Under the pieces are notes generated by a model that was not told the origin of the DNA, made no database searches, and saw nothing but the letters and a program-made list of their open reading frames with translations. The position numbers and the translations under genes are program-made. DNA of 64,000 bases, taken from Mixta sp031457955 (GTDB lineage Bacteria; Pseudomonadota; Gammaproteobacteria; Enterobacterales; Enterobacteriaceae). Of the stretch, positions 8,605-17,031 are shown piece by piece (within the stretch, counting starts at the first letter, position 1; every line of letters begins with the position of its first letter). The stretch covers positions 806,001-870,000 of the forward strand of contig NZ_JAVDXN010000001.1 in assembly GCF_031457955.1 (NCBI RefSeq), read 5' to 3'.

Positions 8605-8749
8605 CTATTGCCACCAATAATTTTCGATATAAAAGCTGACTCCCGCTCGGAGGTTATTGGCGTGTCGTCAACCGTTTACTGGCTATTGGCTGTAAGAAGC
8701 GGAAAAGAGAGATATTCGCGGGCATAGCGATCACGGTAGCAAATGGCAG

Positions 8750-8776
8750 AAGCGCCTGCATAACCGGCAGGCGCTT
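8750..8776 (-). terminator. Hairpin downstream of the PRISE-type reductase gene
   Basis: A perfect ten-base stem (AAGCGCCTGC / GCAGGCGCTT) with a seven-base loop lies ten bases beyond the stop at 8786. The T run is short. Confidence 0.6.
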
Positions 8777-8785
8777 TGGATGACA

Positions 8786-9853
8786 TCAGGACGGAATGAT
8801 GCGGTTAGCTTTCAGTTTATCGAATAGCGTAAAGAAGGCATCACGCGTGCTGCGATAGCCGGTAAAGCCCGCCTTGCGGCTTTTGCTGATATCGGTAAAC
8901 ACTTCCATCGGGCGGCCAAGATCGGCATCAGTATGCCACCAGGAAGCCAGACGGTTAATATCCGCCTCGCGCAGCTGATATTTTTCAGCGATTTTTTCCC
9001 AGTCGTGATCGGCGTTCAGCATACGGCCTTCCAGCGGCTGCATATCACCAGGGAATGGGGCGGCCTGTATACCAAAGTAATCGGCGATTTGCTCCCACAT
9101 CCATTTCCAGCGGAACACATCACCGTTCACCACGTTGAAATCTTCATTCTGTGCCGCCGGTGAGGTTGCGGCCCATTCCAGCTGCTCGGCCAGCAGGCTG
9201 GCATCGGTCATATCGGTTACGCCATTCCACTGCGCTTCGGAGCCAGGGAAAATAAACGGCATACCGGTCTCTTTACACAGGGTGGCGTAGACGGCCAGCG
9301 TCTGACCCATATTCATGGCGTTGCCCAGCGCATAGCCGATAACCGTATGCGGACGATGCACGCTCCAGGTACAGCCATATTTCTCTGCGGCGGCAAACAG
9401 CTCATCTTCCTGCGCATAGTAGAAGTTATCTACCGGCTGACGTCCCTGTTCTTCGCGGAACGGGGTCATCGGCACGCTGCCTTTACCGTAGGCGTCAAAC
9501 GGGCCAAGGTAATGCTTCAGGCCGGTAACCAGCGCGACATGGCTGCCTTTCAGACGCTCGCCCATCGCTTCCAGCACATTGCGCACCATCGCGCCATTAA
9601 CGCGAATGTTCTCTTTTTCATTGGCTTGACGCGCCCAGACGCTAAAGAACAGGCTGTCGAAATGCAGATCTTTCAGCGCGGCGTTAACGGATTCTTCAGA
9701 GGTCAGATCGGCGGTCAGGGAGTGACAACCTTCCGGCACCGGCGAGCGTCCACGCGACAGGCCATAAACCTGCCAGCCATCTGCCTGTAATTTTTCTGAC
9801 AGCGCACTGCCGACCACGCCGCTTACACCTACGATTAATGCTTTCTTATTCAT
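8786..9853 (-). CDS. PRISE-type SDR oxidoreductase (progesterone 5-beta-reductase/iridoid synthase-like)
   Basis: This is a 355-residue atypical short-chain dehydrogenase. The Rossmann motif is GVSGVVGSALSEKL, followed by YGLSRG. The family-specific active-site segment NFYYAQEDELF supplies the catalytic Tyr, and HRPHTVIGYALGNAMNMGQTLAVYA is characteristic. PRISE enzymes reduce activated C=C bonds of enones with NADPH. The bacterial substrates are mostly unknown. The ATG at 9853 (MNKKALIVGVSG) is chosen because the Rossmann fold starts at once and GGAGG lies upstream. A divergent LysR gene begins about 96 bases away and is the likely regulator. Confidence 0.85.
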   Translation of the reverse strand: MNKKALIVGVSGVVGSALSEKLQADGWQVYGLSRGRSPVPEGCHSLTADLTSEESVNAALKDLHFDSLFFSVWARQANEKENIRVNGAMVRNVLEAMGERLKGSHVALVTGLKHYLGPFDAYGKGSVPMTPFREEQGRQPVDNFYYAQEDELFAAAEKYGCTWSVHRPHTVIGYALGNAMNMGQTLAVYATLCKETGMPFIFPGSEAQWNGVTDMTDASLLAEQLEWAATSPAAQNEDFNVVNGDVFRWKWMWEQIADYFGIQAAPFPGDMQPLEGRMLNADHDWEKIAEKYQLREADINRLASWWHTDADLGRPMEVFTDISKSRKAGFTGYRSTRDAFFTLFDKLKANRIIPS

Positions 9854-9949
9854 TACGCCTCCTGTAACAGATAGTGATAAGCATAGTGCGGAATTAATTT
9901 CATATCTGAGGTATAAATTCACAAGATTTGAGAACAGGATTCATGAATT

Positions 9950-10855
9950 ATGATCGGGATTGATTTGCTTAAAGGCATTATGCCGTTTGTCGCCACGGTA
10001 GAAGCAGGGAGTTTCAGTGCGGCCGCCGAGCGGCTGAATCTCACCAGTTCGGCAGTCAGTAAAAGTATAGCCAGGCTGGAACAGCGCCTGGGATCGCGGT
10101 TGTTTGAACGTACCACCCGCAGCTTGCGCCTGACTGACGCCGGGGAAGCCTATTATCAAACCTGTCAACGCGTGGTGAATGAACTCAGCGAAGCGGAAAC
10201 GGTGCTGGCGGCACAGCGTACCCATGCGGTAGGCAGACTACGCGTTGCAGTGCCGCTGACTTTTGGGCGTACGCACGTTATGCCACTGATTAATCACTTT
10301 TGCCGCGATTATCCCGATCTGCAGATCAATATGACGTTTGCCGACCGCTTTGTTGATCTGTTTGAAGAGAATATCGATGTTGCGGTGCGTATCGGCGGAC
10401 CGGCGGATCATCCTGCCTCGCTGGGCGTCCGTCATTTGGGCAACGAACAGCTGGTGTTTTGCGCCTCCCACGACTATCTGCAACGCTACGGGACACCGCA
10501 GAGTTTTGAAACGCTACAACAGCATCGCGCTATCGCCTATGAACGGGTTGACGGCACCACCACGCCGTGGCGCTTTCTGGCCGCCGACGGGCGTATCGCC
10601 AGCCGTACGGTGAATTCTGTGCTGGCCTTTGGCGACAGTGAAGCGCAGCTGAGCGCGGTCAGCGCCGGTTTGGGTATCGCGCAGATGGCAACCTGGCTGA
10701 TTCGCGACGCCGAGCAGGCGGGCAGGGTGAAGGTTATCCTGCCGCAGCTGACGCTGGATGGCCTGCCGCTCTGGCTGGTGTGGCCGCGTAAGAAACAGCT
10801 GTTGCCGAAGGTGGATGCGTTACTGAAGACGTTTCATCATCTGGCAATTCGTTAG
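9950..10855 (+). CDS. LysR-family regulator, probable controller of the divergent PRISE reductase
   Basis: This 301-residue protein has an N-terminal winged helix-turn-helix (SFSAAAERLNLTSSAVSKSIARLEQRLGSRLFERTTRSLRLT). The effector domain has the CrgA-type pattern (DLFEENIDVAVRIGGP, AVSAGLGIAQMATWLI). The divergent arrangement with the oxidoreductase, 96 bases apart, is the usual architecture for a LysR regulator and its target; that link is inferred. Its stop overlaps the end of the convergent exporter gene by four bases. Confidence 0.88.
   Translation: MIGIDLLKGIMPFVATVEAGSFSAAAERLNLTSSAVSKSIARLEQRLGSRLFERTTRSLRLTDAGEAYYQTCQRVVNELSEAETVLAAQRTHAVGRLRVAVPLTFGRTHVMPLINHFCRDYPDLQINMTFADRFVDLFEENIDVAVRIGGPADHPASLGVRHLGNEQLVFCASHDYLQRYGTPQSFETLQQHRAIAYERVDGTTTPWRFLAADGRIASRTVNSVLAFGDSEAQLSAVSAGLGIAQMATWLIRDAEQAGRVKVILPQLTLDGLPLWLVWPRKKQLLPKVDALLKTFHHLAIR
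10720..10727 (+). other. KOPS-type motif (GGGCAGGG) pointing toward dif
   Basis: One exact GGGNAGGG octamer lies inside the LysR gene on the plus strand. FtsK reads such motifs directionally toward dif, and this one points right, toward 20656. A single octamer can occur by chance; it gains weight together with the oppositely oriented copy at 62681. Confidence 0.45.
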
Positions 10856-11904
10856 CAACCCGCCGCAATAAAATCGCCGTTAGGGCTGACCGGCACAACC
10901 GTAAGAAACAGAACCAGGGCAAAAAGCATCAGCAGTACGCCAGCGGCAATTCTTACTAACGCAATGATGCTGGTGGTTGCGGTGGGCGAGTCGCGTAGCC
11001 AGATAGCGGCGACGGTATCACGTAAACGGCTGACCGCGATGGCAAGCAATAACAATGACAGACCGGTGCCTAATGCCATGGTCATCACAGCCAGCATGCC
11101 CCATGTCACAATACCAATAGCGTTAGAGAACAATAAAACGGTAATCGCGCCGCTGCAGGGACGTAAACCAATGGCCGCGATCACGCCAAGCAGCTCTTTC
11201 CAGTTGGTGGGCTGAACCAGCGGAATATGATGGTGGCCGCAGCCGCATTGCGCATCATGCACAGAATAAGGATGGCTTACCGCATCGACAGAACGGGGTG
11301 CTAAGGACCAGGGTCGCGTCACCGCATCGGCAGAAGCCTGCATAGCAATTGGCGCAGCGGCTGGTGGCTGCGTTACGGGCGTCGCTTTGCGGGTGGCGAA
11401 CGGAAAAGCACGTAGCCCGCGCAGCAACATCCAGCCGCCAAACGCGGCAATCAACAGCGCGCTGGCTTTTTCCATCACCCAGCGACTCAGGCTCAAATCG
11501 CCGGAAACCAGATTAAATCCCACCGCCAGAACAAACAAGAACAGAATGGCGCTCAGCCCCTGAACCAGACTGCCAACCAGCGGCACCGCCCGTAGCACAG
11601 GAGACGCTTGCTGCTGCTGCGTGCTTAGCCAGGTTGTAACAACGAACTTGCCGTGTCCGGGGCCAACCGCATGCAAGACGCCATACAGAAAGGTAAAGAA
11701 CAGCAGCCACAGCCCACCGCTGTATTGACCGTTATTGATTTGCAGCAGGTGCAGCACCAGATAACGATGCAGGGTAATCTGCGTCGCCAGGCTCCATGCC
11801 AGAAACGCATCCCAGTTCCACCAACAAACCAGTGCCAGCAGCGTTAACAGCGTAACGATAACGATCAGGCTTCGCCTGCCAGAGGTGAGGGTACGGATCA
11901 GCAT
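10852..11904 (-). CDS. NicO-family nickel/cobalt exporter
   Basis: This 350-residue membrane protein has about six to seven helices. It carries both NicO/RcnA motifs: HAVGPGHGKF in an early helix and GLRPCSGAITVLLF later. Between them is a cytoplasmic loop with a metal-binding patch (HDAQCGCGHHHIP). The family exports Ni2+ and Co2+. No rcnR-like repressor or rcnB is next to it, so this is probably the larger two-motif NicO form rather than RcnA proper. It overlaps the convergent LysR stop by four bases. The specificity (Ni, Co or another metal) is not determinable from sequence. Confidence 0.85.
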   Translation of the reverse strand: MLIRTLTSGRRSLIVIVTLLTLLALVCWWNWDAFLAWSLATQITLHRYLVLHLLQINNGQYSGGLWLLFFTFLYGVLHAVGPGHGKFVVTTWLSTQQQQASPVLRAVPLVGSLVQGLSAILFLFVLAVGFNLVSGDLSLSRWVMEKASALLIAAFGGWMLLRGLRAFPFATRKATPVTQPPAAAPIAMQASADAVTRPWSLAPRSVDAVSHPYSVHDAQCGCGHHHIPLVQPTNWKELLGVIAAIGLRPCSGAITVLLFSNAIGIVTWGMLAVMTMALGTGLSLLLLAIAVSRLRDTVAAIWLRDSPTATTSIIALVRIAAGVLLMLFALVLFLTVVPVSPNGDFIAAGC

Positions 11905-11932
11905 AAGATATCCAGATTAAGAAAAATCTTTT

Positions 11933-12898
11933 TCAGTATATACCCGAATTATTTCGGTAAGCATACAGCCGATCGCGCGCCAGGTTCTTCATTTTCACTT
12001 CGCACATAATATCAAAATCAGTAAACGATAATGCCCAGTCGTTTAACGTATTGTTGAAATAATAATCGGAATGCGAGCGAAATTTCATTTTTGATAAACC
12101 TAATACGGTTTGATCCGGAAAACCCTGCTCAGGAATTAACCCTTCCTGCGATATTGAATAATGCAAAACCGGTCGCACGCCGCGCCATGATTCTTTTATT
12201 TCATCAATACGCGCATCGTCAGGTTGAATAAATTCATTTTCTTTCACCCAGTGGTGATGAATATCTAACACAATCGGGCAGAGCGCTTTTGCCTGTAACA
12301 CATCATCGAGCGAACAGGAAACCTCATCATTTTCGACCGTCAGCATCAGCCTGGCTTCCGGGCTAAGTTTACCGAAGGCGTCTTTAAAACCGGCAAATCC
12401 CTTTCTGCCGTTCATATGGATATTGATTTTAAAATCCTGAAACTCGCGGCCATATCCCATCAACGTTGCACAAAGCGCATGATATTCAACATCTTCCAGA
12501 GCACGCATGACTACAGATTCATCTTCTGATGCCAGCACGGAATATTGTCCCGGATGAAAAGAGAGGCGGATATTATGGGCTTTAGCAAACTCGCCGCACT
12601 TAATAAACAGCGGCGTAAGATCGGGAAGAAACGCATTATACAGAATGGTGGCTTCAGGAACGGTATATAACGGCAATAGATCGCTACCAATACGCATCAT
12701 GCGTAAGTCTTCAGGCAGCTGGGCCAGCTGTTCCAGCGTGTGAAACAGATTAACCAGATTATTTTTGGCTAATTCATAAATCAGATGCGTTCTTTCTTCA
12801 TTATTCAGGCTGAGAAAACGCTTTCTGGTGGTGGCTTTGAACGGAAAGGGCTGTTTTAAATCAGCGTTAAGATATTTGCAAGCAAAGCCTAATTTCAT
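11933..12898 (-). CDS. uvsE: UV-damage endonuclease (UVDE/UvsE)
   Basis: This is a 321-residue TIM-barrel endonuclease that nicks DNA 5' of UV photoproducts, starting an excision pathway independent of UvrABC. Family landmarks are the N-terminal KLGFACKYLN, RMMRIGSDLLPLY, RLSFHPGQYSVLAS (metal-ligand His), LTVENDE (ligand Glu) and PIVLDIHHHWV. It ends at the usual length. The gene is patchily distributed in Enterobacterales and seems more frequent in plant-surface genera exposed to sunlight, which fits the suggested lifestyle. It stands alone. Confidence 0.92.
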   Translation of the reverse strand: MKLGFACKYLNADLKQPFPFKATTRKRFLSLNNEERTHLIYELAKNNLVNLFHTLEQLAQLPEDLRMMRIGSDLLPLYTVPEATILYNAFLPDLTPLFIKCGEFAKAHNIRLSFHPGQYSVLASEDESVVMRALEDVEYHALCATLMGYGREFQDFKINIHMNGRKGFAGFKDAFGKLSPEARLMLTVENDEVSCSLDDVLQAKALCPIVLDIHHHWVKENEFIQPDDARIDEIKESWRGVRPVLHYSISQEGLIPEQGFPDQTVLGLSKMKFRSHSDYYFNNTLNDWALSFTDFDIMCEVKMKNLARDRLYAYRNNSGIY

Positions 12899-12923
12899 AA
12901 TTTCTCCTGAGTAGCATACCTAC

Positions 12924-13145
12924 CTAAGTGTAACAGTTAACGGAGAAATGGCTAAAAATGGCTAAAAAAGTAGCACCTTCACGTACCACCGTTTCGTGGA
13001 CCCCGGCATCGCTTTTTAACGCCGCGCCTTCGCCGCATTGCATAACCCGTAAACCGGCCTCAGACGGGGCGACAATTCGATACTGCCGACAGCGATAAGC
13101 GTTAATTGATAGCGCTGCGGACATGATTACTTTATTAAATGCCAC
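12924..13145 (-). CDS. Small protein of unknown function, possible AraC-type N-terminal fragment
   Basis: This open frame of up to 73 codons has a GTG at 13145 or an ATG at 13124 (MSAALSINAYRCRQ). Neither has a good ribosome-binding site. The middle (YRIVAPSEAGLRVMQCGEG, then VHETVVREGATFLAIFSHF) looks loosely like the N-terminal sensory part of AraC-type regulators. That is a weak visual impression, and no DNA-binding half follows. It overlaps the promoter region of the divergent toxin gene, so it could equally be non-coding. Confidence 0.3.
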   Translation of the reverse strand: MAFNKVIMSAALSINAYRCRQYRIVAPSEAGLRVMQCGEGAALKSDAGVHETVVREGATFLAIFSHFSVNCYT

Positions 13146-13168
13146 TTTTGTACCACAGGAGCAAATTC

Positions 13169-15772
13169 ATGCATACAGCGCAGCAAGACTACCGCAGATC
13201 AATGGGAAATCACGAGAGATGGAACCAGGCAAAACAGCAAGGGCAAAAAGAACAGGATGAAGTCGTCCAACGCCTTGCCGCCCAGCCCGGTGCCCATGCA
13301 GGAAATATACACAGGCAGCGTCTGGCAAATGCAATGATACAAACGCTTTCGGTACTCAGCGCCGTGCGGAACACGCCTGTTGGGCCTGCTATCACGCCAG
13401 CCAGAGCAGAAGCGTTGCAAATTCAGCAAAGAATAGATTTAGCCGATAGCCTTAGGGTAGATCAGGCGATTCGACGGGAATTGATGCGGTCAGCCGCACG
13501 GCGTTCAGGAGAAAACTGGGCCAGCGCGACAAAGCAACGCGGAGAGGCTGGTGAGGCAGCCGGGACGACTCATCACCAACCGCTGACCGATTCGGATCAA
13601 CCTGTCATCCTTTCCGCTCCGGCAGCGCATTTTGAGTCTGATGATAATAAACCTGCTTCTTCTCTGCATCCTGACGCCACCTGTTCAGACAACGTTAACA
13701 TTTATAGTCCGCTAAGTTCGCTGCAAAATGCCATTAACGTTGCTGAAGGATTTTTGCGCCGTTATGACCCATTAACATTTCCTGTCGCGGAAGCGGCTGC
13801 TCTAAACAATGGCATGTATATCGGTATCGAAAATGGTGTACAGTTCATGATTAAAGATGATGATGGTGACATTGTTGAGCTGAGCAAAAACTATTACTAC
13901 GTAGAGAAGGAGGCTGGCAAAAAATTTATTGATAAGGGTAAGGAGGCGTTAAGGGAATTTTATGATAATTATAATGACATTACGCCGGATTTAAAAAGCT
14001 TTGCCAGTTATACCCTCCGGGAAAGGATAAAAGAGCGGTTTCATTTGGATGTCAACCCCGACAAACTTGACTTCATTCGTTTCGAAGCGGTTTTATATGA
14101 TGGTGATAAAGAGATTCAATATACACCTCGTGTAAAGAAATCCTTAACAGAATTCTTGTTTACTAATTTTGATGTAAGAACCCAGAATGATTTGGTTGAT
14201 GTAGACGCGATGTGTGGCATTTATAATACTACAATCAAGGAAAATGATAAATATGAAGCCAACAAAGCAATAAAAATCAAACCGAGTGAGTTCATTGATT
14301 TAGTGTGGGACATCGACTTTTACAAATTTGCCAAAGAAAAAATAGAGAAGTCGCTGGATGAGAATAGAAACATCCATATAAAAAAATACTTTATCGACGC
14401 GATTAGCGATATCAACCTTAGTAGTATTGACAATCTTGCTGCAAAGGATGTTCTGAACGGCATCGGCGTATTGAATGATACCAACGTAACCGGAACGCTT
14501 TTTGATATCGATGGATACCAGGCATCCAACGCGTTTGTTTTTCGTAATGAAGCTAATGGGCGCGTAACGCTTTACTTCCCGCAAAGTGATTTTAAGTTTA
14601 TATCATTTCGCGGCGATTTTGAAATGCGAGTCTGGGTGACTAATGCCTGTGCCACTCTGGAACACAGAAATATGATCGCGTCTCACTTTACAATAGCTAA
14701 CAGACAAGACGGGGCGTTTTACTATGGTATCGATGCATGGCTCAACGCAATCAATCAGGACAATAAGTATTATGATAAAATTGCCATGAAACCATCGTCC
14801 GTACCGCCTGAAACATTCTTTATCTATCTGCATGATAAAATAAGAGAAAAAACCCTTTCAGATCTTGACTCGCTAATCAAGTCAGATGATGAGGTTAAAC
14901 GGGATATGTGGGAAGAGATGATAGATGCTTCTAATATTATTCCTAATCCAGTGTCTCCTTTTTTGTCGCTGGGAATTCATCTTGAACATGCGATTGACGC
15001 CGATACCTACCAGGAAAAGTCAGCCGAATGGCAAAAAATTAAATATGACGTGATTAACCTGATAGCAATGGCCCTTATGGATAAAGCAATAAAGTTCCCG
15101 GATAGTGAAGGGTATGACTTTATTAATAAAGTGAAATCCGGAATTGAGAGTGAGCATCTGGCGTATAAAGAGTCGTTTAATGAAGAAGAATTCAATGCTC
15201 TCGCAGACGAAACAGCACAGGAAGAAGACTATGATAAAGAGCAGGATTGCTATCGGGTAAAAAGAGGCGCTACTTTTGGTAAACTATGTTCAGATGGCCC
15301 TGATGAAGTTGTGGGTCATAACGAGATGAAAATACCCAATGATTTTGAGCCTGTTGATATTCAAACCTGGCCTGACCACTCCCATCTGAAATTTGTCCCA
15401 AAATCCAGAAGAATAGCTGCTAGTTGGGTGCTAAATAAAGATGAAATGATAGTTTACCGTCAGGATAACCGCTCTTTAGAAGAGATAGTAGCCGCTGGCG
15501 GCTTTTACCCCAGAACAGAAACAATAGGGACGATTGAAGATCATATGCTAGGTTCAAGAAAAGAGTATTCTTATGTTTCTACGTCTGTGAACAGACTAAA
15601 TGGGGGATCATATGGAAATTATGAATACGCTATTATTTTAAAGCGGGGACAGGCGGTCGATATGTCAAATAGCCTTAATAAATATTATGGCAGGAATGAT
15701 CCAATTCGGGAGTTTGCCGTTCCAGGAATAATAAGCCCGGACCAAATAGTCGGCTGGCGTAAGTGGAAGTAA
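13169..15772 (+). CDS. Large dermonecrotic-toxin-like protein with C-terminal ADP-ribosyltransferase domain
   Basis: This is an 867-residue protein; the ATG at 13169 follows CAGGAG. No classical signal peptide is present. Residues 1-150 are polar and Ala/Arg-rich. The middle resembles the DUF6543 dermonecrotic-toxin domain (VTGTLFDIDGYQASNAF, then VTLYFPQ, FKFISFRGDFEM, ASHFTIANRQDG). The last ~120 residues fit an R-S-E ADP-ribosyltransferase of the cholera/pertussis class: VYRQDNR with Arg764, the STS motif at 804-806 (YVSTS), and Glu848 in REFAVPGIISPDQIVGWR. Base composition becomes AT-rich within the gene, unlike its neighbours, suggesting horizontal origin. The likely role is a host- or competitor-directed toxin, possibly a type III effector; the secretion route and target are unknown. 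Confidence 0.8.
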   Translation: MHTAQQDYRRSMGNHERWNQAKQQGQKEQDEVVQRLAAQPGAHAGNIHRQRLANAMIQTLSVLSAVRNTPVGPAITPARAEALQIQQRIDLADSLRVDQAIRRELMRSAARRSGENWASATKQRGEAGEAAGTTHHQPLTDSDQPVILSAPAAHFESDDNKPASSLHPDATCSDNVNIYSPLSSLQNAINVAEGFLRRYDPLTFPVAEAAALNNGMYIGIENGVQFMIKDDDGDIVELSKNYYYVEKEAGKKFIDKGKEALREFYDNYNDITPDLKSFASYTLRERIKERFHLDVNPDKLDFIRFEAVLYDGDKEIQYTPRVKKSLTEFLFTNFDVRTQNDLVDVDAMCGIYNTTIKENDKYEANKAIKIKPSEFIDLVWDIDFYKFAKEKIEKSLDENRNIHIKKYFIDAISDINLSSIDNLAAKDVLNGIGVLNDTNVTGTLFDIDGYQASNAFVFRNEANGRVTLYFPQSDFKFISFRGDFEMRVWVTNACATLEHRNMIASHFTIANRQDGAFYYGIDAWLNAINQDNKYYDKIAMKPSSVPPETFFIYLHDKIREKTLSDLDSLIKSDDEVKRDMWEEMIDASNIIPNPVSPFLSLGIHLEHAIDADTYQEKSAEWQKIKYDVINLIAMALMDKAIKFPDSEGYDFINKVKSGIESEHLAYKESFNEEEFNALADETAQEEDYDKEQDCYRVKRGATFGKLCSDGPDEVVGHNEMKIPNDFEPVDIQTWPDHSHLKFVPKSRRIAASWVLNKDEMIVYRQDNRSLEEIVAAGGFYPRTETIGTIEDHMLGSRKEYSYVSTSVNRLNGGSYGNYEYAIILKRGQAVDMSNSLNKYYGRNDPIREFAVPGIISPDQIVGWRKWK

Positions 15773-15800
15773 CACAGATGGCCCGATGGTGAATTGTTCA

Positions 15801-15829
15801 GCTGATATCAATAGCGTAGTGGTATCAGC
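15801..15829 (+). terminator. Hairpin after the toxin gene
   Basis: A ten-base arm GCTGATATCA pairs with TGGTATCAGC (one wobble or mismatch) across a nine-base loop, about 30 bases after the toxin stop. It lacks a T run on the plus strand, so its role in termination is uncertain. Confidence 0.4.
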
Positions 15830-15833
15830 AAAA

Positions 15834-15860
15834 AACCGCGCAGAAATCACCTGCGCGGTT
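15834..15860 (-). terminator. Terminator of nlpA
   Basis: A perfect ten-base stem (AACCGCGCAG / CTGCGCGGTT) with a seven-base loop is followed on the minus strand by six T residues. It lies 15 bases beyond the nlpA stop. Confidence 0.85.
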
Positions 15861-15874
15861 TACAGGAAAATGAA

Positions 15875-16675
15875 TTACCACCCTTTAATGATATCGCCCT
15901 TATAAAGTTCATTGGCTTTGTCCAGCACTTCCTGTGACTGGAAGGCCTCTTTCAGCTTCTGAACGTTCGCGCTGTCTTTGTTATCTTCACGCGCGACGAT
16001 GGCGTTCACATAAGGAGAGGCTTTGCCTTCCATAAACATGCCGTCGCGTGAGGCAGAAAGATTCACCAGCGCGGCAAAGTTGTTGTTGATAATAGAAACG
16101 TAAACCTGCGGATCGTCCAGGGTGCGCGCCAGCTGCGGCGTATCCACCTCAACAAACTTGATATTTTTCGGGTTAGAAGTGATATCCAGCGTGGTCGGCA
16201 GCAGACCCGCTTCAGGCTTAACGGTGATTACTCCTTGTGCCTGCAACAGCAGCAGGCTGCGGCCCAGCGTTGTGGACTCATTTGAGATGGTGATGGTTGC
16301 GCCATCCGGCAGCTCTTTTAATGATTTAATCTTGCGCGAATAGCCCGCAATAGGGAAAACAAAGGTATTAGTCACGACCGCAAAACGGTAGCCACGCTCT
16401 TTCGACTGCATTTCAAGATATGGCAGGCTTTGGAAAGCGTTAGCATCCACATCTTTGTTAAACAGCGCTTCGTTTGGCTGCACGTAATCGTTAAAGGCCA
16501 CTACATCGACATCGAGCTTATATTTATCGTGAGCGACCTGCTTAACGGTTTCCCATAGTTGCTGATCGGGCCCGGTGTTGATCGCGACTTTGATTTTATC
16601 TTCGCTGTCTTTATCACAGCCGCTGAGCAGCGTAACGGATGCAGCAAGCAAGACCGTGAGCAGTGTTTTTTTCAT
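15875..16675 (-). CDS. nlpA: NlpA/MetQ-family methionine-binding lipoprotein (orphan)
   Basis: This is a 266-residue lipoprotein: the signal peptide ends in a lipobox (LLSGC), and Cys-Asp at the start of the mature part favours inner-membrane retention. The binding domain matches the NlpA family (NTGPDQQLWETVKQVA, NDYVQPNEALFNKDVDANAFQ, VTNTFVFPIAGYS, NESTTLGRSLLLLQAQG, YVSIINNNFA). No metN or metI genes are adjacent, as with E. coli nlpA. It probably feeds MetNI encoded elsewhere with methionine. Three tandem MetJ boxes upstream support repression by SAM-bound MetJ. It sits between two effector-like genes but has normal core composition. Confidence 0.87.
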   Translation of the reverse strand: MKKTLLTVLLAASVTLLSGCDKDSEDKIKVAINTGPDQQLWETVKQVAHDKYKLDVDVVAFNDYVQPNEALFNKDVDANAFQSLPYLEMQSKERGYRFAVVTNTFVFPIAGYSRKIKSLKELPDGATITISNESTTLGRSLLLLQAQGVITVKPEAGLLPTTLDITSNPKNIKFVEVDTPQLARTLDDPQVYVSIINNNFAALVNLSASRDGMFMEGKASPYVNAIVAREDNKDSANVQKLKEAFQSQEVLDKANELYKGDIIKGW

Positions 16676-16714
16676 TCTGTCGTTCCCTTATAAGTGTTAG
16701 AAAAACACTATAAT

Positions 16715-16738
16715 ATACATCCAGACGTCTGTACATCC
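16715..16738. promoter_or_regulatory. Tandem MetJ operator upstream of nlpA
   Basis: Three contiguous eight-base met boxes read ATACATCC, AGACGTCT and GTACATCC. The middle one is a perfect copy of the MetJ consensus AGACGTCT, and the flanking ones are degenerate but in exact 8-bp register, as MetJ arrays require. The operator ends about 40 bases from the nlpA start codon, a position that would cover its promoter. Confidence 0.85.
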
Positions 16739-17031
16739 ATAAGCGATGCGTTAGTTGAAAATTCCAGCGCCCCGGCGCTTTTGCTGGCAGCGCAGAAACG
16801 AGCCTAATGAGCTGGCTGTCGGGTTGAAACCACAGCACAGCATTCCGCATTTCGGCAAGATAAAACACGATGAAAAAGAAATGTAGCTAATTCTTAAAGT
16901 AGAAAATTTATTCTTTCGTTAATATTAACCCTGCAGAATGAAATAGGCGGATTTTGAAAGGAACCAGAGATTATTACTTATATAATATAACGTCATTTAT
17001 CCTTGCTGTTTTTTTTGAAATGGAGATCATC

